Assembly: GCF_048263965.1 (NCBI RefSeq)
Contig: NZ_JBLXDO010000003.1
Coordinates: 186,001-250,000, forward strand
Origin: Ferrimonas sp048263965
GTDB lineage: Bacteria > Pseudomonadota > Gammaproteobacteria > Enterobacterales > Shewanellaceae
DNA: 64,000 nt
Reading direction: 5' to 3'
Shown piece after piece: positions 35,056 to 44,500 of this stretch (its first letter is position 1; the number at the start of each line of letters is the position of its first letter). The notes below the pieces were generated by a model, which was given only the letters and a program-made list of their open reading frames with translations, ran no database searches and had not been told where the DNA came from. The position numbers and the translations under genes were made by a program.

Positions 35056-36822
35056 TTACTGCTTGGTGGCGAACTCGGCAGCATGGGCACCGGCGCGACG
35101 ACCGAAGACCACGGTGTCGGCGATGGCGTTACCACCCAGGCGGTTGTAGCCGTGGATACCACCGGTCACTTCACCCGCCGCGTACAGACCAGGAATGGGC
35201 CAGCTCTGCAGGTTCAGCACCTGGGACTCCTTGTTGATGGCCACGCCCCCCATGGTGTGGTGGATGCCGGGCGCCACGCGAACGGCGTAGAAGGGACCCT
35301 TGGTGATGTTCAAAGGCATCTGATCGCGACCGAAGGCGTCATCTTTACCGGACTTCTGGAAGCCGTTGTAAGCCTTAACCGTCTTGGGCAGGTCCTTCAT
35401 GCCGGTCACCTTGGCCAGCTCCTCGATGGTGTTGCCCTTGGAGAGCATGCCCAGGTGGTCATAACCCCGGACCATCTTCTTCTTCTCGACCAGTTGCTGG
35501 TCGAACACCAACCAGGCGTACTGGTCCTTCTGCTTGAGGATGGCGTCAGACGCACGATCGCGGGTGGTCAGTTCATTGATGAAGCGCTGACCGTCGGTGT
35601 TGACCATGATGGCCCCGACACCGCGCACGGTCTCGGAGATCAGGATGCGGCTGTCCTTACCGATGGTGGGGTGAGCCTGTACCCAGTCGATGTCGGTCAT
35701 GGACGCACCAATCTCCTTGGCCAGACGGATGCCGTCACCGGTGGCGGTCACATTGTTGGAGCTGGTCATGTCGGCAAAGGTGGGACGATAGTAGGCGATC
35801 ATCTCCTTGTTCATGCCGTAACCGCCAGTGGCCAGAACCACAGATTTGGCAGCAACCATGCGGTAACCTGAGTGCTTACCGTGGACCACCACACCGGCAA
35901 TGCTCTTGTCCTGGTTCAGCACCAGCTTCTCAACGCGGGAGTTAAGACGGGTTTCAACCCCTTCACGCTCGGCAGCCGCACGCAGGGTGTGGATGATGTG
36001 CGGCCCTACACTGGCGCCACCGGATGGACGGTGGGTACGCTCAACCCGAGCACCACCTGAGCGCTTCAGGTCATTCATGTTGGCACCCAGAGACTCCAGC
36101 CACTTGATGCCGTCGGCGGAGTGATCCGCCATGATCTGCACCAGCTCCTGGTCGTTTTGATAGCGGCCGCCCTTCATGGCGTCCTCAACAAACCACTCAA
36201 CCTTGTCTTCGATCCCCTTCTTGGCCTGCTGAGGCGTACCCACAGCATTAAAGCCACCGGCTGCCAGCATGGAGTTACCACCGGTAAAGGGCGCTTTTTC
36301 AAACAAGATTACCTTGGCCCCCTCACGCTTGGCGGAGATGGCGGCGTTGTAACCGGCACTGCCGGCACCCACGACGATCACCTCGGTGGTCTCCACGGGA
36401 CCCTTGGCGATCGCCTTCTGAATCGCCTGCTGATCCCACTCGGCGTCCCAGGCTTTCTTGTTCTTGGCGTCGGCAAACGGCATGTTGTCATGCTCGAAGG
36501 AGTGGCACTCGTTGCAGTAGAACTTGGGCGCCTCGTGACCACGGTGACAGGAGGTACAGTTGATCTCACCCAGGTGGGAGGTGTGAGGATCAAAGTGCAG
36601 CTCACTGTTGGCCAGCTCTTGGTAGCCGCCGTGACACTCAACGCATTGGGCGTTTTCGTGGGTTTCGCTGTCGCTTACCTTGATGGGTTTGGTGTGGCAG
36701 GTTTGACAACCGTCCATCTCCGCATGGAAATCAGCCAGGCCATTCCCCTTGGCTTGGGCGCCGGAGGAGAGCGCCAGCATCACCGCAGCAACGGATAAAA
36801 AACTCAGCTTAGGTTTCATCAT
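35056..36822 (-). CDS. fccA: Flavocytochrome c3 fumarate reductase (FccA/IfcA type)
   Basis: A soluble periplasmic fumarate reductase of Shewanella type. After a signal peptide ending near GAQA, the small heme domain has four CxxCH motifs at Cys39, Cys60, Cys89 and Cys103. A flavoprotein domain follows, with the dinucleotide fold VIVVGAGSAGYNAAISAKREGAK, the GGNSMLAAGGFNA FAD loop, and the catalytic-Arg region FINELTTRDRASDAIL, ending with GLYAAGEVTGGIHG and RLGGNAIADTVVFGR. Length is 588 residues. The adjacent LysR regulator and divergent porin point to the ifc arrangement. Fumarate is the likely acceptor; urocanate or methacrylate reductases are relatives. Confidence 0.92.
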   Translation of the reverse strand: MMKPKLSFLSVAAVMLALSSGAQAKGNGLADFHAEMDGCQTCHTKPIKVSDSETHENAQCVECHGGYQELANSELHFDPHTSHLGEINCTSCHRGHEAPKFYCNECHSFEHDNMPFADAKNKKAWDAEWDQQAIQKAIAKGPVETTEVIVVGAGSAGYNAAISAKREGAKVILFEKAPFTGGNSMLAAGGFNAVGTPQQAKKGIEDKVEWFVEDAMKGGRYQNDQELVQIMADHSADGIKWLESLGANMNDLKRSGGARVERTHRPSGGASVGPHIIHTLRAAAEREGVETRLNSRVEKLVLNQDKSIAGVVVHGKHSGYRMVAAKSVVLATGGYGMNKEMIAYYRPTFADMTSSNNVTATGDGIRLAKEIGASMTDIDWVQAHPTIGKDSRILISETVRGVGAIMVNTDGQRFINELTTRDRASDAILKQKDQYAWLVFDQQLVEKKKMVRGYDHLGMLSKGNTIEELAKVTGMKDLPKTVKAYNGFQKSGKDDAFGRDQMPLNITKGPFYAVRVAPGIHHTMGGVAINKESQVLNLQSWPIPGLYAAGEVTGGIHGYNRLGGNAIADTVVFGRRAGAHAAEFATKQ

Positions 36823-37280
36823 GTATTTTCCGATTAGGTTTATTGGTGTTTTTTCAGCATATCAATCACGCCATTTCTTTTGATTTGATCCGGTTCAAAT
36901 TTAAATATCTGCCCGTTTCAAGTTTTTTAAAACCAATTAAAAAACTCTGAACAACAATCTGTTCACCTGTGAGAATGTTCAAAAATCGAAATTACTTCAC
37001 CTTTTAGACTGTGCTCAGTCCCAAGACCAAGGTGGCGCTACAGGCCTGAATCATCAACCGGCAGAGGCACACCAACAGCAGCGACTTAGAAGGTTGGTGG
37101 GCGCTCACAAACACAGAATTGAACGACAAGATAAGGCAGCCACCGTCCTTAGCCGGACGAGATGACGCCTCGGTCAAAAAAGAGAGATCAACAACGAAAT
37201 TATTAGCTTGGCTGTTAAATAAAAATAACCAACGGAATAAATAGAAATAACTCAAGATATAAAATGCTGGAGATATGATG
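36823..37280. promoter_or_regulatory. Divergent regulatory region between flavocytochrome c and porin genes
   Basis: A 458-base AT-rich gap. TTGAT-CCGG-TTCAA (36885-36898) differs by one base from an FNR half-site palindrome and lies 63 bases before the flavocytochrome start, a plausible activating position for anaerobic control. Long A/T tracts near 36900-36950 could bend DNA. No coding frame with a ribosome site is seen. Confidence 0.5.
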
Positions 37281-38597
37281 ATGCCCAAATTAAACAAGAA
37301 CTATCTTGCCATGAGTATTGCAACCGCAATGCTGTGTGCCCCCTCCATGGCCGCCAATGCCGATGACAGCGGTTACCAACTGAAAACCAAATCCCGACTG
37401 GTCTATTTTGATCGCGAATATGAAAACCCGGCCAAGGATCGAACCCAATCCGCCTTCTCCATTACCGCCGACTGGACCACCCCCCAATATGGCGGCTGGA
37501 TCGGCATTGGCCTCTCCCCCTACTTCGTCGAAGATCTGGGCAGCGATGGCCTGGTGAAAGCCGACGTTCTGACCGTCAAAGATGGTGAGATGTCAGGTTT
37601 TGCCCTGTTGGGTCAGGCCTACGTCAACCTGACCCCGATTGATGGTCTCGCCATCAAGCTGGGGCGCCAGACCCACAAGTCCATGCTGCTCAGCAGCTCC
37701 GGCAGCCGCGCCGTCGCCAACACCTACCAGGGGATCAACGCCCTGTATAAACCGATGAAGGGCCTGTCTGTCTACTGCGCCGTCTACGACAAGTGGTCCG
37801 CCCGTAACGACGACGAGTTTGTCGGCTTTCGCACCGACCAGACCGACGAAGGGGCCATCGACTACATCTCGGTAATCGGCCTCAAATACAAGTTTGACGC
37901 CTTTACTGTGGAGACCGAATACCTCAACTCCAAAGACTACCTGAGCAAGTTCGGCCTGCGCGGCAGCTACCTGACTCAGTTTGATGACTCCAGCCTGAAG
38001 CTCTCTGCCGGTGTGTTCACCTCCAGTGACGATGGCCAGCTCTTTGTCACTGCCGCCGAAAGTGGCGATCTGGATGACGAGGATCGCGATGGTGCGGTTA
38101 AGGGTGAAACCCGCAGCGACAACGACGGCATGGGTGTGTACGCCGAGGCTATCTGGAAGCGCAACAACCTGCAGCTGTCCGCAGCCATCTCCAAGTTCGA
38201 TGACATCTGGATTGAGGACAACTTCGCCGGCGACCATGGCCGCAACCCCTTCCCCACCCGCAGCCGTGTGGGACCGGATCTGACCAACGCCAATGAGACC
38301 GTGGCCAAGGTCTCGGTCATCTACAACTGGCAGGATCTGGTGCCCGGACTGACCACAGAGATCGCCGCCGCCCAGGGTTGGGATGCGGAGAACTCGGTGG
38401 ATCCTGCCCTTGGCACCGCCGATGAAGACTGGAAGGAGCTGGTGGTCACCTACAAGGTGCCCACGGTAAAAGGCCTCAAGTTCACCGGCGTGTGGCACGA
38501 CTACAACTCCGACGAAGTGGGCAACGTGGATGGGGTGAAAGAGGATGAAACCGACATCCGCCTCTACCTGGACTACAGCTACAAATTCAACTTCTAA
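37281..38597 (+). CDS. Outer membrane porin, OprD-like (IfcO-like by position)
   Basis: A beta-barrel porin of about 438 residues. A signal peptide ends near SMAANA. The mature part alternates short strands and acidic loops, has OprD-like segments (SAFSITADWTTPQYGGWIGIGL, GRQTHKSMLLSSSGSRAV, ISVIGLKYKFDAFTVETEYL) and ends in the barrel-assembly signature YSYKFNF. Three in-frame ATGs occur at 37275, 37278 and 37281; GGAG at 37269 is best spaced for the last. Its placement divergent from the fumarate reductase suggests it lets the organic acid substrate through the outer membrane. Confidence 0.82.
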   Translation: MPKLNKNYLAMSIATAMLCAPSMAANADDSGYQLKTKSRLVYFDREYENPAKDRTQSAFSITADWTTPQYGGWIGIGLSPYFVEDLGSDGLVKADVLTVKDGEMSGFALLGQAYVNLTPIDGLAIKLGRQTHKSMLLSSSGSRAVANTYQGINALYKPMKGLSVYCAVYDKWSARNDDEFVGFRTDQTDEGAIDYISVIGLKYKFDAFTVETEYLNSKDYLSKFGLRGSYLTQFDDSSLKLSAGVFTSSDDGQLFVTAAESGDLDDEDRDGAVKGETRSDNDGMGVYAEAIWKRNNLQLSAAISKFDDIWIEDNFAGDHGRNPFPTRSRVGPDLTNANETVAKVSVIYNWQDLVPGLTTEIAAAQGWDAENSVDPALGTADEDWKELVVTYKVPTVKGLKFTGVWHDYNSDEVGNVDGVKEDETDIRLYLDYSYKFNF

Positions 38598-38608
38598 GGG
38601 CTAAGCCC

Positions 38609-38637
38609 AGCCAGCGGGTAGTCCGTTCCCGCTGGCT
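38609..38637 (+). terminator. Terminator of the porin gene
   Basis: AGCCAGCGGG and CCCGCTGGCT form a 10-base-pair stem with a 9-base loop, followed within 8 bases by TCTCTTTTT. Confidence 0.75.
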
Positions 38638-38744
38638 CAGCCTCTCTTTTTACTCCCGTTTTTCAGCTCTTTCTTCCGTCAGGCTTGTGCCCAGGAACAA
38701 CACCTGCAACACTGCGGCCAACACCCACCATCAAGTTGTAGACG

Positions 38745-39308
38745 ATGAAAAAACTGACTCTTGCCGCTGCCCTGGCAGCCAGCCTGCTGATTCCGGCTCA
38801 GGCCGCCACCGAGATCGCCGGAGTGGCGGTTGACGATACCATCGAACTCCAGGGCAAACCCCTGGCCCTGAGCGGCGCGGGAATTCGCTCCAAGTTCTTT
38901 ATGGACCTCTATGTGGGCAGCCTCTACAGCAGTGAGTCTGGACTGGATCAGCAGCTGGCTCTCGAGGGCAACCAGACCAGCGCCATCCGCCTGAACATCG
39001 TCTCCGGGCTGATCACCTCAGACAAGATGATCGACTCCATCGAGGAGGGCTTTCAGAGCAGCGCCGGCGACGGCTATGACCAACTGAAACCCAAGATCGA
39101 CGCCTTTATCGCGGTATTCAGCGATCAGATTGTGGAGGGAGACCAATTCACCCTGCTGTCCCTGCCTGGCGTCGGTGTAGAAGCCTACAAAAATGGCCAG
39201 TTGCTGACCCTGATCGAAGGAGATGAGTTCCGTCAGGCCCTGCTGGGGATCTGGTTGGGCGATGACCCTGCCGATGACGATCTCAAGGACGCCATGCTGG
39301 GCGGCTAG
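38745..39308 (+). CDS. Chalcone isomerase-like periplasmic protein
   Basis: A 187-residue secreted protein (signal ending near IPAQA). It has the CHI-like core: IELQGKPLALSGAGIRSKFFMDLYVGSLY, split by a turn, then AIRLNIVSGLITSDKM and a C-terminal FRQALLGIWLGDDPADDDLKDAMLG. Bacterial members of this fold are thought to be non-enzymatic or to bind lipids, and they lack the plant active site. The function is unknown. It is a single-gene unit with its own terminator. Confidence 0.82.
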   Translation: MKKLTLAAALAASLLIPAQAATEIAGVAVDDTIELQGKPLALSGAGIRSKFFMDLYVGSLYSSESGLDQQLALEGNQTSAIRLNIVSGLITSDKMIDSIEEGFQSSAGDGYDQLKPKIDAFIAVFSDQIVEGDQFTLLSLPGVGVEAYKNGQLLTLIEGDEFRQALLGIWLGDDPADDDLKDAMLGG

Positions 39309-39325
39309 GCCCAGCCCAGATGAGA

Positions 39326-39351
39326 AAAAGGCGCGGTGTTCCGCGCCTTTT
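39326..39351 (+). terminator. Terminator after the CHI-like gene
   Basis: AAAAGGCGCGG, TGTT and CCGCGCCTTTT form an 11-base-pair stem. The arms are identical to those of the hairpin at 39673-39698. Confidence 0.88.
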
Positions 39352-39417
39352 CTATTTTACCCTGGCTGGCAATGCTACACTGCCGCCCTCATGCAGCAGC
39401 CCCGGACAGAGTGCCCA

Positions 39418-39672
39418 ATGGATCATCAACCCAACAACCCCTTGCACGGGGTGAAACTTCAGCAGATTGTGGAGACCCTCGCCCAGTACTATGGCTGGCG
39501 GGAACTGGGCCGGCGCATCCCCATCAACTGTTTCAACTCCAACCCCTCGGTGAAATCCAGCCTCAAATTCTTACGGCGAACCCCCTGGGCCAGGGAAAAG
39601 GTGGAACAGCTCTACCTGGACTCCATCAAGGACATTGAGGAGTGGCAGCAACACTCGGGCAACCAGAATTAG
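39418..39672 (+). CDS. VF530 family DNA-binding protein (DUF2132)
   Basis: An 84-residue protein of the VF530 family, whose structure suggests DNA binding. It has the family core NPLHGVKLQQIVETLAQYYGW, split by a turn, then LGRRIPINCFNSNPSVKSSLKFLRRTPWAREKVE. The ATG at 39418 gives MDHQPNNPLHGV, the family N-terminus; an upstream in-frame ATG at 39391 is less likely. It is flanked on both sides by near-identical terminators. Confidence 0.87.
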   Translation: MDHQPNNPLHGVKLQQIVETLAQYYGWRELGRRIPINCFNSNPSVKSSLKFLRRTPWAREKVEQLYLDSIKDIEEWQQHSGNQN

Positions 39673-39698
39673 AAAAGGCGCGGACCACCGCGCCTTTT
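39673..39698. terminator. Bidirectional terminator between VF530 and tetR genes
   Basis: AAAAGGCGCGG, ACCA and CCGCGCCTTTT form an 11-base-pair stem with A and T tracts, serving both convergent genes. It duplicates the arms of the hairpin at 39326-39351. Confidence 0.88.
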
Positions 39699-39705
39699 CC
39701 TTTTC

Positions 39706-40317
39706 CTATGGCCGATAACCTTTGAGGAACATGGTCACCGTCTGCTGCACATAGGCCTCTCGCTGGGCCTCATCCATCTTCAGATCCAATCCCAGGTCCC
39801 CACGCATCTTGTCGATGGTGTGCAACATCAACAACAACTGCTGAGCGGCAATGGCCGGATCGGCCATCACCAGCACCCCGGCGTCTTTCAACCTGGTCAG
39901 GTAACTGGTGACCAGCTCCATCATCCGTTTCGGTCCCGCCTCGTAATAGAGCTGTGAGAGCTCTGGGTGACTCTCGGAACTGCGGACACAGGAGCAATAG
40001 ACATGACGCACCTCTGGACTGAGGATCATATCCAGGAATCGACGGGCGAACCCCAGCAGGAACCGTTCGGGCTCGGCGTCCATCTCGAAGTTCTCTTCGG
40101 TCATCTGGGCGCTGACACAACGATCCTCGATGCAGTGCACAAAGAGATCGTTCTTGCTGCCGAAATGACTGTAAACCGTCTGCTTAGACACCCCGGCTTG
40201 CACCGCCACCTCATCCATGGAGGTGTTCTCCAGCCCCTTCTGCATAAACAGCTCGGCGGCCGCCTCCAGGATCTGAGAACGTTTCTTACTTTTCCGATCG
40301 TTAGCTACAACGGCCAT
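39706..40317 (-). CDS. TetR-family repressor of the adjacent RND pump
   Basis: A 203-residue TetR regulator with the N-terminal helix-turn-helix ILEAAAELFMQKGLENTSMDEVAVQAGVSKQTVYSHFGSK, split by the usual turn, and an AcrR-type helical effector domain. It is divergent from the RND adaptor and pump genes, and the 102-base gap contains a large inverted repeat. This strongly suggests that it represses both its own gene and the pump. The ATG at 40317 gives MAVVANDRKSKKR; four more upstream codons are possible. Confidence 0.9.
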   Translation of the reverse strand: MAVVANDRKSKKRSQILEAAAELFMQKGLENTSMDEVAVQAGVSKQTVYSHFGSKNDLFVHCIEDRCVSAQMTEENFEMDAEPERFLLGFARRFLDMILSPEVRHVYCSCVRSSESHPELSQLYYEAGPKRMMELVTSYLTRLKDAGVLVMADPAIAAQQLLLMLHTIDKMRGDLGLDLKMDEAQREAYVQQTVTMFLKGYRP

Positions 40318-40355
40318 AGCGCCCCACAAAATATTTACAAAAACTTCACCAACTG

Positions 40356-40400
40356 GACTGGACAGTCTAGTTTGATTCTACCAAACTAGACCGTCTAGTC
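40356..40400. promoter_or_regulatory. TetR operator: 19-base inverted repeat arms
   Basis: The left arm GACTGGACAGTCTAGTTTG (40356-40374) and the right arm (40382-40400) are inverted repeats matching at 17 of 19 positions, around a 7-base spacer. Smaller palindromes are nested inside each arm (GACTG-GA-CAGTC and ACTAGA-CCG-TCTAGT). The right end lies only 19 bases before the adaptor ATG, so a bound repressor would block initiation directly. Confidence 0.82.
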
Positions 40401-40419
40401 TAATTGTAATTCGAATGTT

Positions 40420-41535
40420 ATGACGGCGTACCAATTTCTTGGCCCACTGTGCGGCCTGCTCCTCATCGCCACCGGCTGCAGCCAGCAGGGTAAGAGTGCG
40501 CCGGTCAAGCCTCCCCTGGAGGTCCATGCCCAGCAGGTCCAGCTGCAGCACAGCTACCCTCTGACCCACAGGTTCGTGGGTAAAGTGTATCACCCCAGAA
40601 CCAGTGACATCGGTTTTGAGTCTCCGGGTACCGTGGCCACCATTGAGGTGGAGATTGGCCAGGAGGTAGTGGCCGGCCAGGTGCTCGCCACCCTGGACAC
40701 CCGCCTGCTGCGCAGCGAAGCCGAGCAACTCAAGGCGACCCTGGCGCAGAATCGCGCCGACCTGGACCTCAACAAAGCCACCCTTAAACGCCAGCTGACC
40801 CTGTCGGAACAGGGGTACCAGTCTGAGCAACAACTGGACGAACTGCGCAGCCGCAAAGCCCAGTTGCAGGCCCGCCAGCAACAACTGAACGCCAACCTGG
40901 AGTCGGTCAATATCCGTCTGCAGAAGAGCACCCTCAAGGCGCCCTATTCAGGCACGGTCACCAGGCGCCAACTGACCAAGGGTCAGGTCACAGGCAACGG
41001 CCAGGTGGCCTTCACCCTGGTGCCCAACGGCGCCGCCGAAGCCCGGGTGGGATTGCCGGTCCGTCTGCTGGAGCGTCTGCAAACCCGCCAGCAGTGGCAG
41101 GCCAGTGTCGACGGCCAGTCCCTGCCGGTAACCTATCTGGGGCGCAGTGCCCAGGTAGACCCGGGCACCCGCACCGTCACCCTGAGATTTGCCCTGCCCG
41201 AACAACCCACCCTGCTCAACGGTCAGTTGCTCTATCTGGAGGTGGAGGAGCGCATTGTCGCCGACACCACCCGAGTCCCTTTGACCGCGCTGACCGCCGG
41301 GGTCCGGGGCCTGTGGAACCTTTACATACTGGAGGATTTGGGGGATGGCAGCTTCCAGATCGCCCGCCGGGACGTTCGGGTGCTGCACGCCGATCAGGAG
41401 TACGCCTGGGTCTCCGGCGCCATTGACGACGGCGACCGCCTGGTCTCCACCGGACTGCAACGACTGGTGGCTGGTCAGAGAGTGGTGCTGGCCACCGATG
41501 CCAGCCTCACCGCCAGCCGCAGTGAAGAGCTATGA
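40420..41535 (+). CDS. RND efflux periplasmic adaptor (membrane fusion protein), lipoprotein
   Basis: Adaptor linking an RND pump to an outer-membrane channel. A lipoprotein signal (LLLIATGC) is followed by the biotinyl-lipoyl half-motif SPGTVATIEVEIGQEVVAGQVLATLD, split by a turn, a coiled coil of about 90 residues (SEAEQLKATLAQ to LESVNIRLQKS), then LKAPYSGTVTRRQL and beta-barrel strands. Length is 371 residues. No clear Shine-Dalgarno precedes the ATG, so the message may have a very short leader. It overlaps the pump gene by 4 bases (ATGA). Confidence 0.92.
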   Translation: MTAYQFLGPLCGLLLIATGCSQQGKSAPVKPPLEVHAQQVQLQHSYPLTHRFVGKVYHPRTSDIGFESPGTVATIEVEIGQEVVAGQVLATLDTRLLRSEAEQLKATLAQNRADLDLNKATLKRQLTLSEQGYQSEQQLDELRSRKAQLQARQQQLNANLESVNIRLQKSTLKAPYSGTVTRRQLTKGQVTGNGQVAFTLVPNGAAEARVGLPVRLLERLQTRQQWQASVDGQSLPVTYLGRSAQVDPGTRTVTLRFALPEQPTLLNGQLLYLEVEERIVADTTRVPLTALTAGVRGLWNLYILEDLGDGSFQIARRDVRVLHADQEYAWVSGAIDDGDRLVSTGLQRLVAGQRVVLATDASLTASRSEEL

Positions 41536-44500
41536 TTCGCGCCCTGGTTCAAAACCCCAGAGTCGCCGCCCTGCTGACGGCTTTGCTGATCGTCAGCGGC
41601 CTCAGCGCCCTGACCAACCTGCCCCGCACCGAAGATCCCAACCTGACCAATAGGGTGGCGGCGGTGATCACCCCCTACCCCGGCGCCACCGCCGAACGGG
41701 TCGAGGCCCTGGTGACCGAACCCCTGGAAGCCAAACTTCGACAGCTGGATGAGATCAAGAACCTCACCTCCAACTCCAGGCCGGGGATCTCCGTGGTCAC
41801 CATCGAACTGCAGGATCGCATCATGGATGCGGATCCCGTCTGGTCCAGGGCCCGGGATCTGATTGGCGATGCGGCCCCGGCCCTGCCCCAGGGAACCGGC
41901 GCCCCCACCCTGGATGACCAGCTGGCCTACGCCTTCACCCGCATCTTCTCCTTTACCTGGCAGGGAGGCGGCCAGGCGGATCCCACCGTCCTGGGACGCT
42001 ATGCCGAGGAGCTGGCCAACCGGCTGAGGCTGTTGCCAGGCACCGATTTCGTCAAGGTGGTCGGCGCCCCCGAGGAGGAGATCCTGGTCTCCATCGACGA
42101 CGCCGAACTCTTTGCCCTTGGCCTTTCCGTAGACGATCTGGCCAGACAGATCCGCGCCGCCGACAGCAAGACCGCCTCAGGCAGCCTCGAAGGCGAGGCG
42201 ATCCGGGCCCAGCTGGAGGTCTCCGGCGAGCTGGTCTCCCTCAACCGCATCCGCCAGGTGCCTCTGCGTCCCGATAATCAGTTGCAGACCCTGAGGGTAA
42301 TGGATGTGGCCAACGTCAGCCGGTCGGTGCGCTGGCCCCCGGACGACTATGTGCTCAGCCAGGGCGAGCAGGGGGTGCTGGTGGCGGTGCGCATGTTGCC
42401 TGACACCCGTATCGACCGCTGGAATGCCCAGGTGGAACAGACCCTGGAGGGGGTCAAGCCACTGATCGCCTCCAACGTGTTGCTTGAGACCCAGTTCAAC
42501 CAGCAGGGGTACACCGAAGTGCGGCTGTCAGAGCTCACCGGTAACCTGGGACTGGGCTTTATGCTGGTTCTGGCGGTGCTGCTGGTGACCCTGGGCTGGC
42601 GCAGCGCCCTGCTGGTGGCCTTCGCCCTGCCGGTGACCGTGCTCTTTACCCTGTTTTGCATGCAGCTTTATGGCCTGCCCATCCATCAGATGTCGGTCAC
42701 CGGACTGGTGGTGGCCCTGGGGATCATGGTGGACAATGCCATCGTGGTGGTGGACGCCATAGGCCAGAGGCGCAGCCGGGGGATGACCCCGGTAGAGGCG
42801 GTTTCCGCCACTTTGCGCCAGTTCTGGCTGCCGCTGGCCAGCTCCACCCTGACCACTGTGCTGGCCTTTGCCCCCATCTTCCTGATGCCAGGTCCCGCCG
42901 GCGAGTTTGTCGGCGGCATCGCCCTGGCGGTGAGCTTCGCCCTGATTGGCTCCTACCTGATCTCCCTGACTCTGGTGGCTGGCCTGGGAGGCCGCTTCAT
43001 CAAGCCCAGGGAGGGCAATCACTGGTGGCAGCAGGGGATCACCCTGCCCTGGCTTGGGGCCGTATTGAGACGCACCCTGGCCATCGCCCTGGTGTGGCCG
43101 AAAACCACCCTGCTGCTGATCTTCCTCACCCCGGCCACCGGCTTCTGGGCCGCCGGCCAGATGACCGAGCAATTTTTCCCGGCTGCGGATCGGGACATGT
43201 TCCACATCGAGGTGTTCATGCCGCAGCAATCCAGCCTGCCAGCCACTGTAGACGGCGTGCGTCAGCTGGATGCCTGGCTGAGGGAACAGGCGGGCATCGA
43301 ACAGACGGTGTGGACCTTTGGCCGCAACACCCCCTCTTTCTACTACAACCTGTTGCAGAGGCGACAGGGGGCGGCCAATTACGCCCAGGGGATGATCACC
43401 GCCAGCGATTTTGAGGTGGCCAACGAATTGATCCCCACTCTGCAGCAGCAGCTGGACCAGCGTTATCCGCAGATGCAGATCCTGGTGCGCAAGCTGGAGC
43501 AGGGCCCGCCGTTCAACGCCCCCATCGAGCTGCGGCTCTATGGCCCGCAACTGGACAGACTATCCGAACTGGGTGACCAACTCAGGTTAATGCTGGGCAA
43601 TCAGGATCACATCATTCAGACCCGCAACACCCTGGCTGCCGGCGCTGCCAGAATCAAACTGGATATCGATGAGGAGGCCAGCCTGGCCGGGGGCCTGACC
43701 CTGGCCCAGGTGGCAGGGCAACTGCGCGCCTCCATGGATGGCGTGGTGGGTGGCAGCGTCCTCGAGGGGGTGGAGAACCTGCCGGTGCGGGTACGCCTCA
43801 ACGCCAATGACCGCAACCAGGCGGCAGACCTTGGCTCGGTGCAACTGGTGGGCGGTCAGGAGATCCCCACCATGCTGCCCCTGTCCGCCCTGGCTCAGCT
43901 AAGCATTGAATCCGGCCGCGCCACCATCCCCAGGCGCAATGGCGAGCGCATCAACACCATCGAAGGCTACCTGGAGGCGGGGGTGCTGCCCTCCAAGGTG
44001 CTCAATGCCATGGCGTCTCAGTTGGCAGAGTTTGAAGCGAGCCTGCCCTCGGGCTACCGGCTGGAGATCGGCGGGGAGAGTGCCAAGCGGGATCAGGCGG
44101 TGGCCAAGCTGATGTCGTCGGTCACCATCATCAGCGTCCTGCTGGTGAGCGTGGTGGTGCTCAGCTTCAACTCCTTCCGCCTGACCACAGTGATCCTGGC
44201 CAGCGCCGCCCAGTCTGCCGGGCTGGGGCTGCTGTCGGTCTACCTGATGGGGTACCCCTTTGGCTTCAATGTGATCAATGCATTGATGGGATTGGCCGGT
44301 CTGGCCATCAACGCCGCCATCGTCATCCTGGCGGAGCTGGAGGAGAACCCGGAAGCGGTCGGCGGCAACATGGCCGCCATCATCGATACCGTGGTGGGCT
44401 GCGGACGCCACATCGGTTCCACCACCATCACCACTTTCGGCGGCTTCCTGCCGTTGATCCTGGCCGGTGGCGGCTTCTGGCCCCCCTTCGCGGTGGCCAT

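Noticed and set aside
42721..42770. Asn in place of the second helix-4 Asp of the RND pump as a sign of inactivity
   Set aside because: The MVDNAIVVV arrangement is common in active members of this RND class, so it is not a loss-of-function mark.
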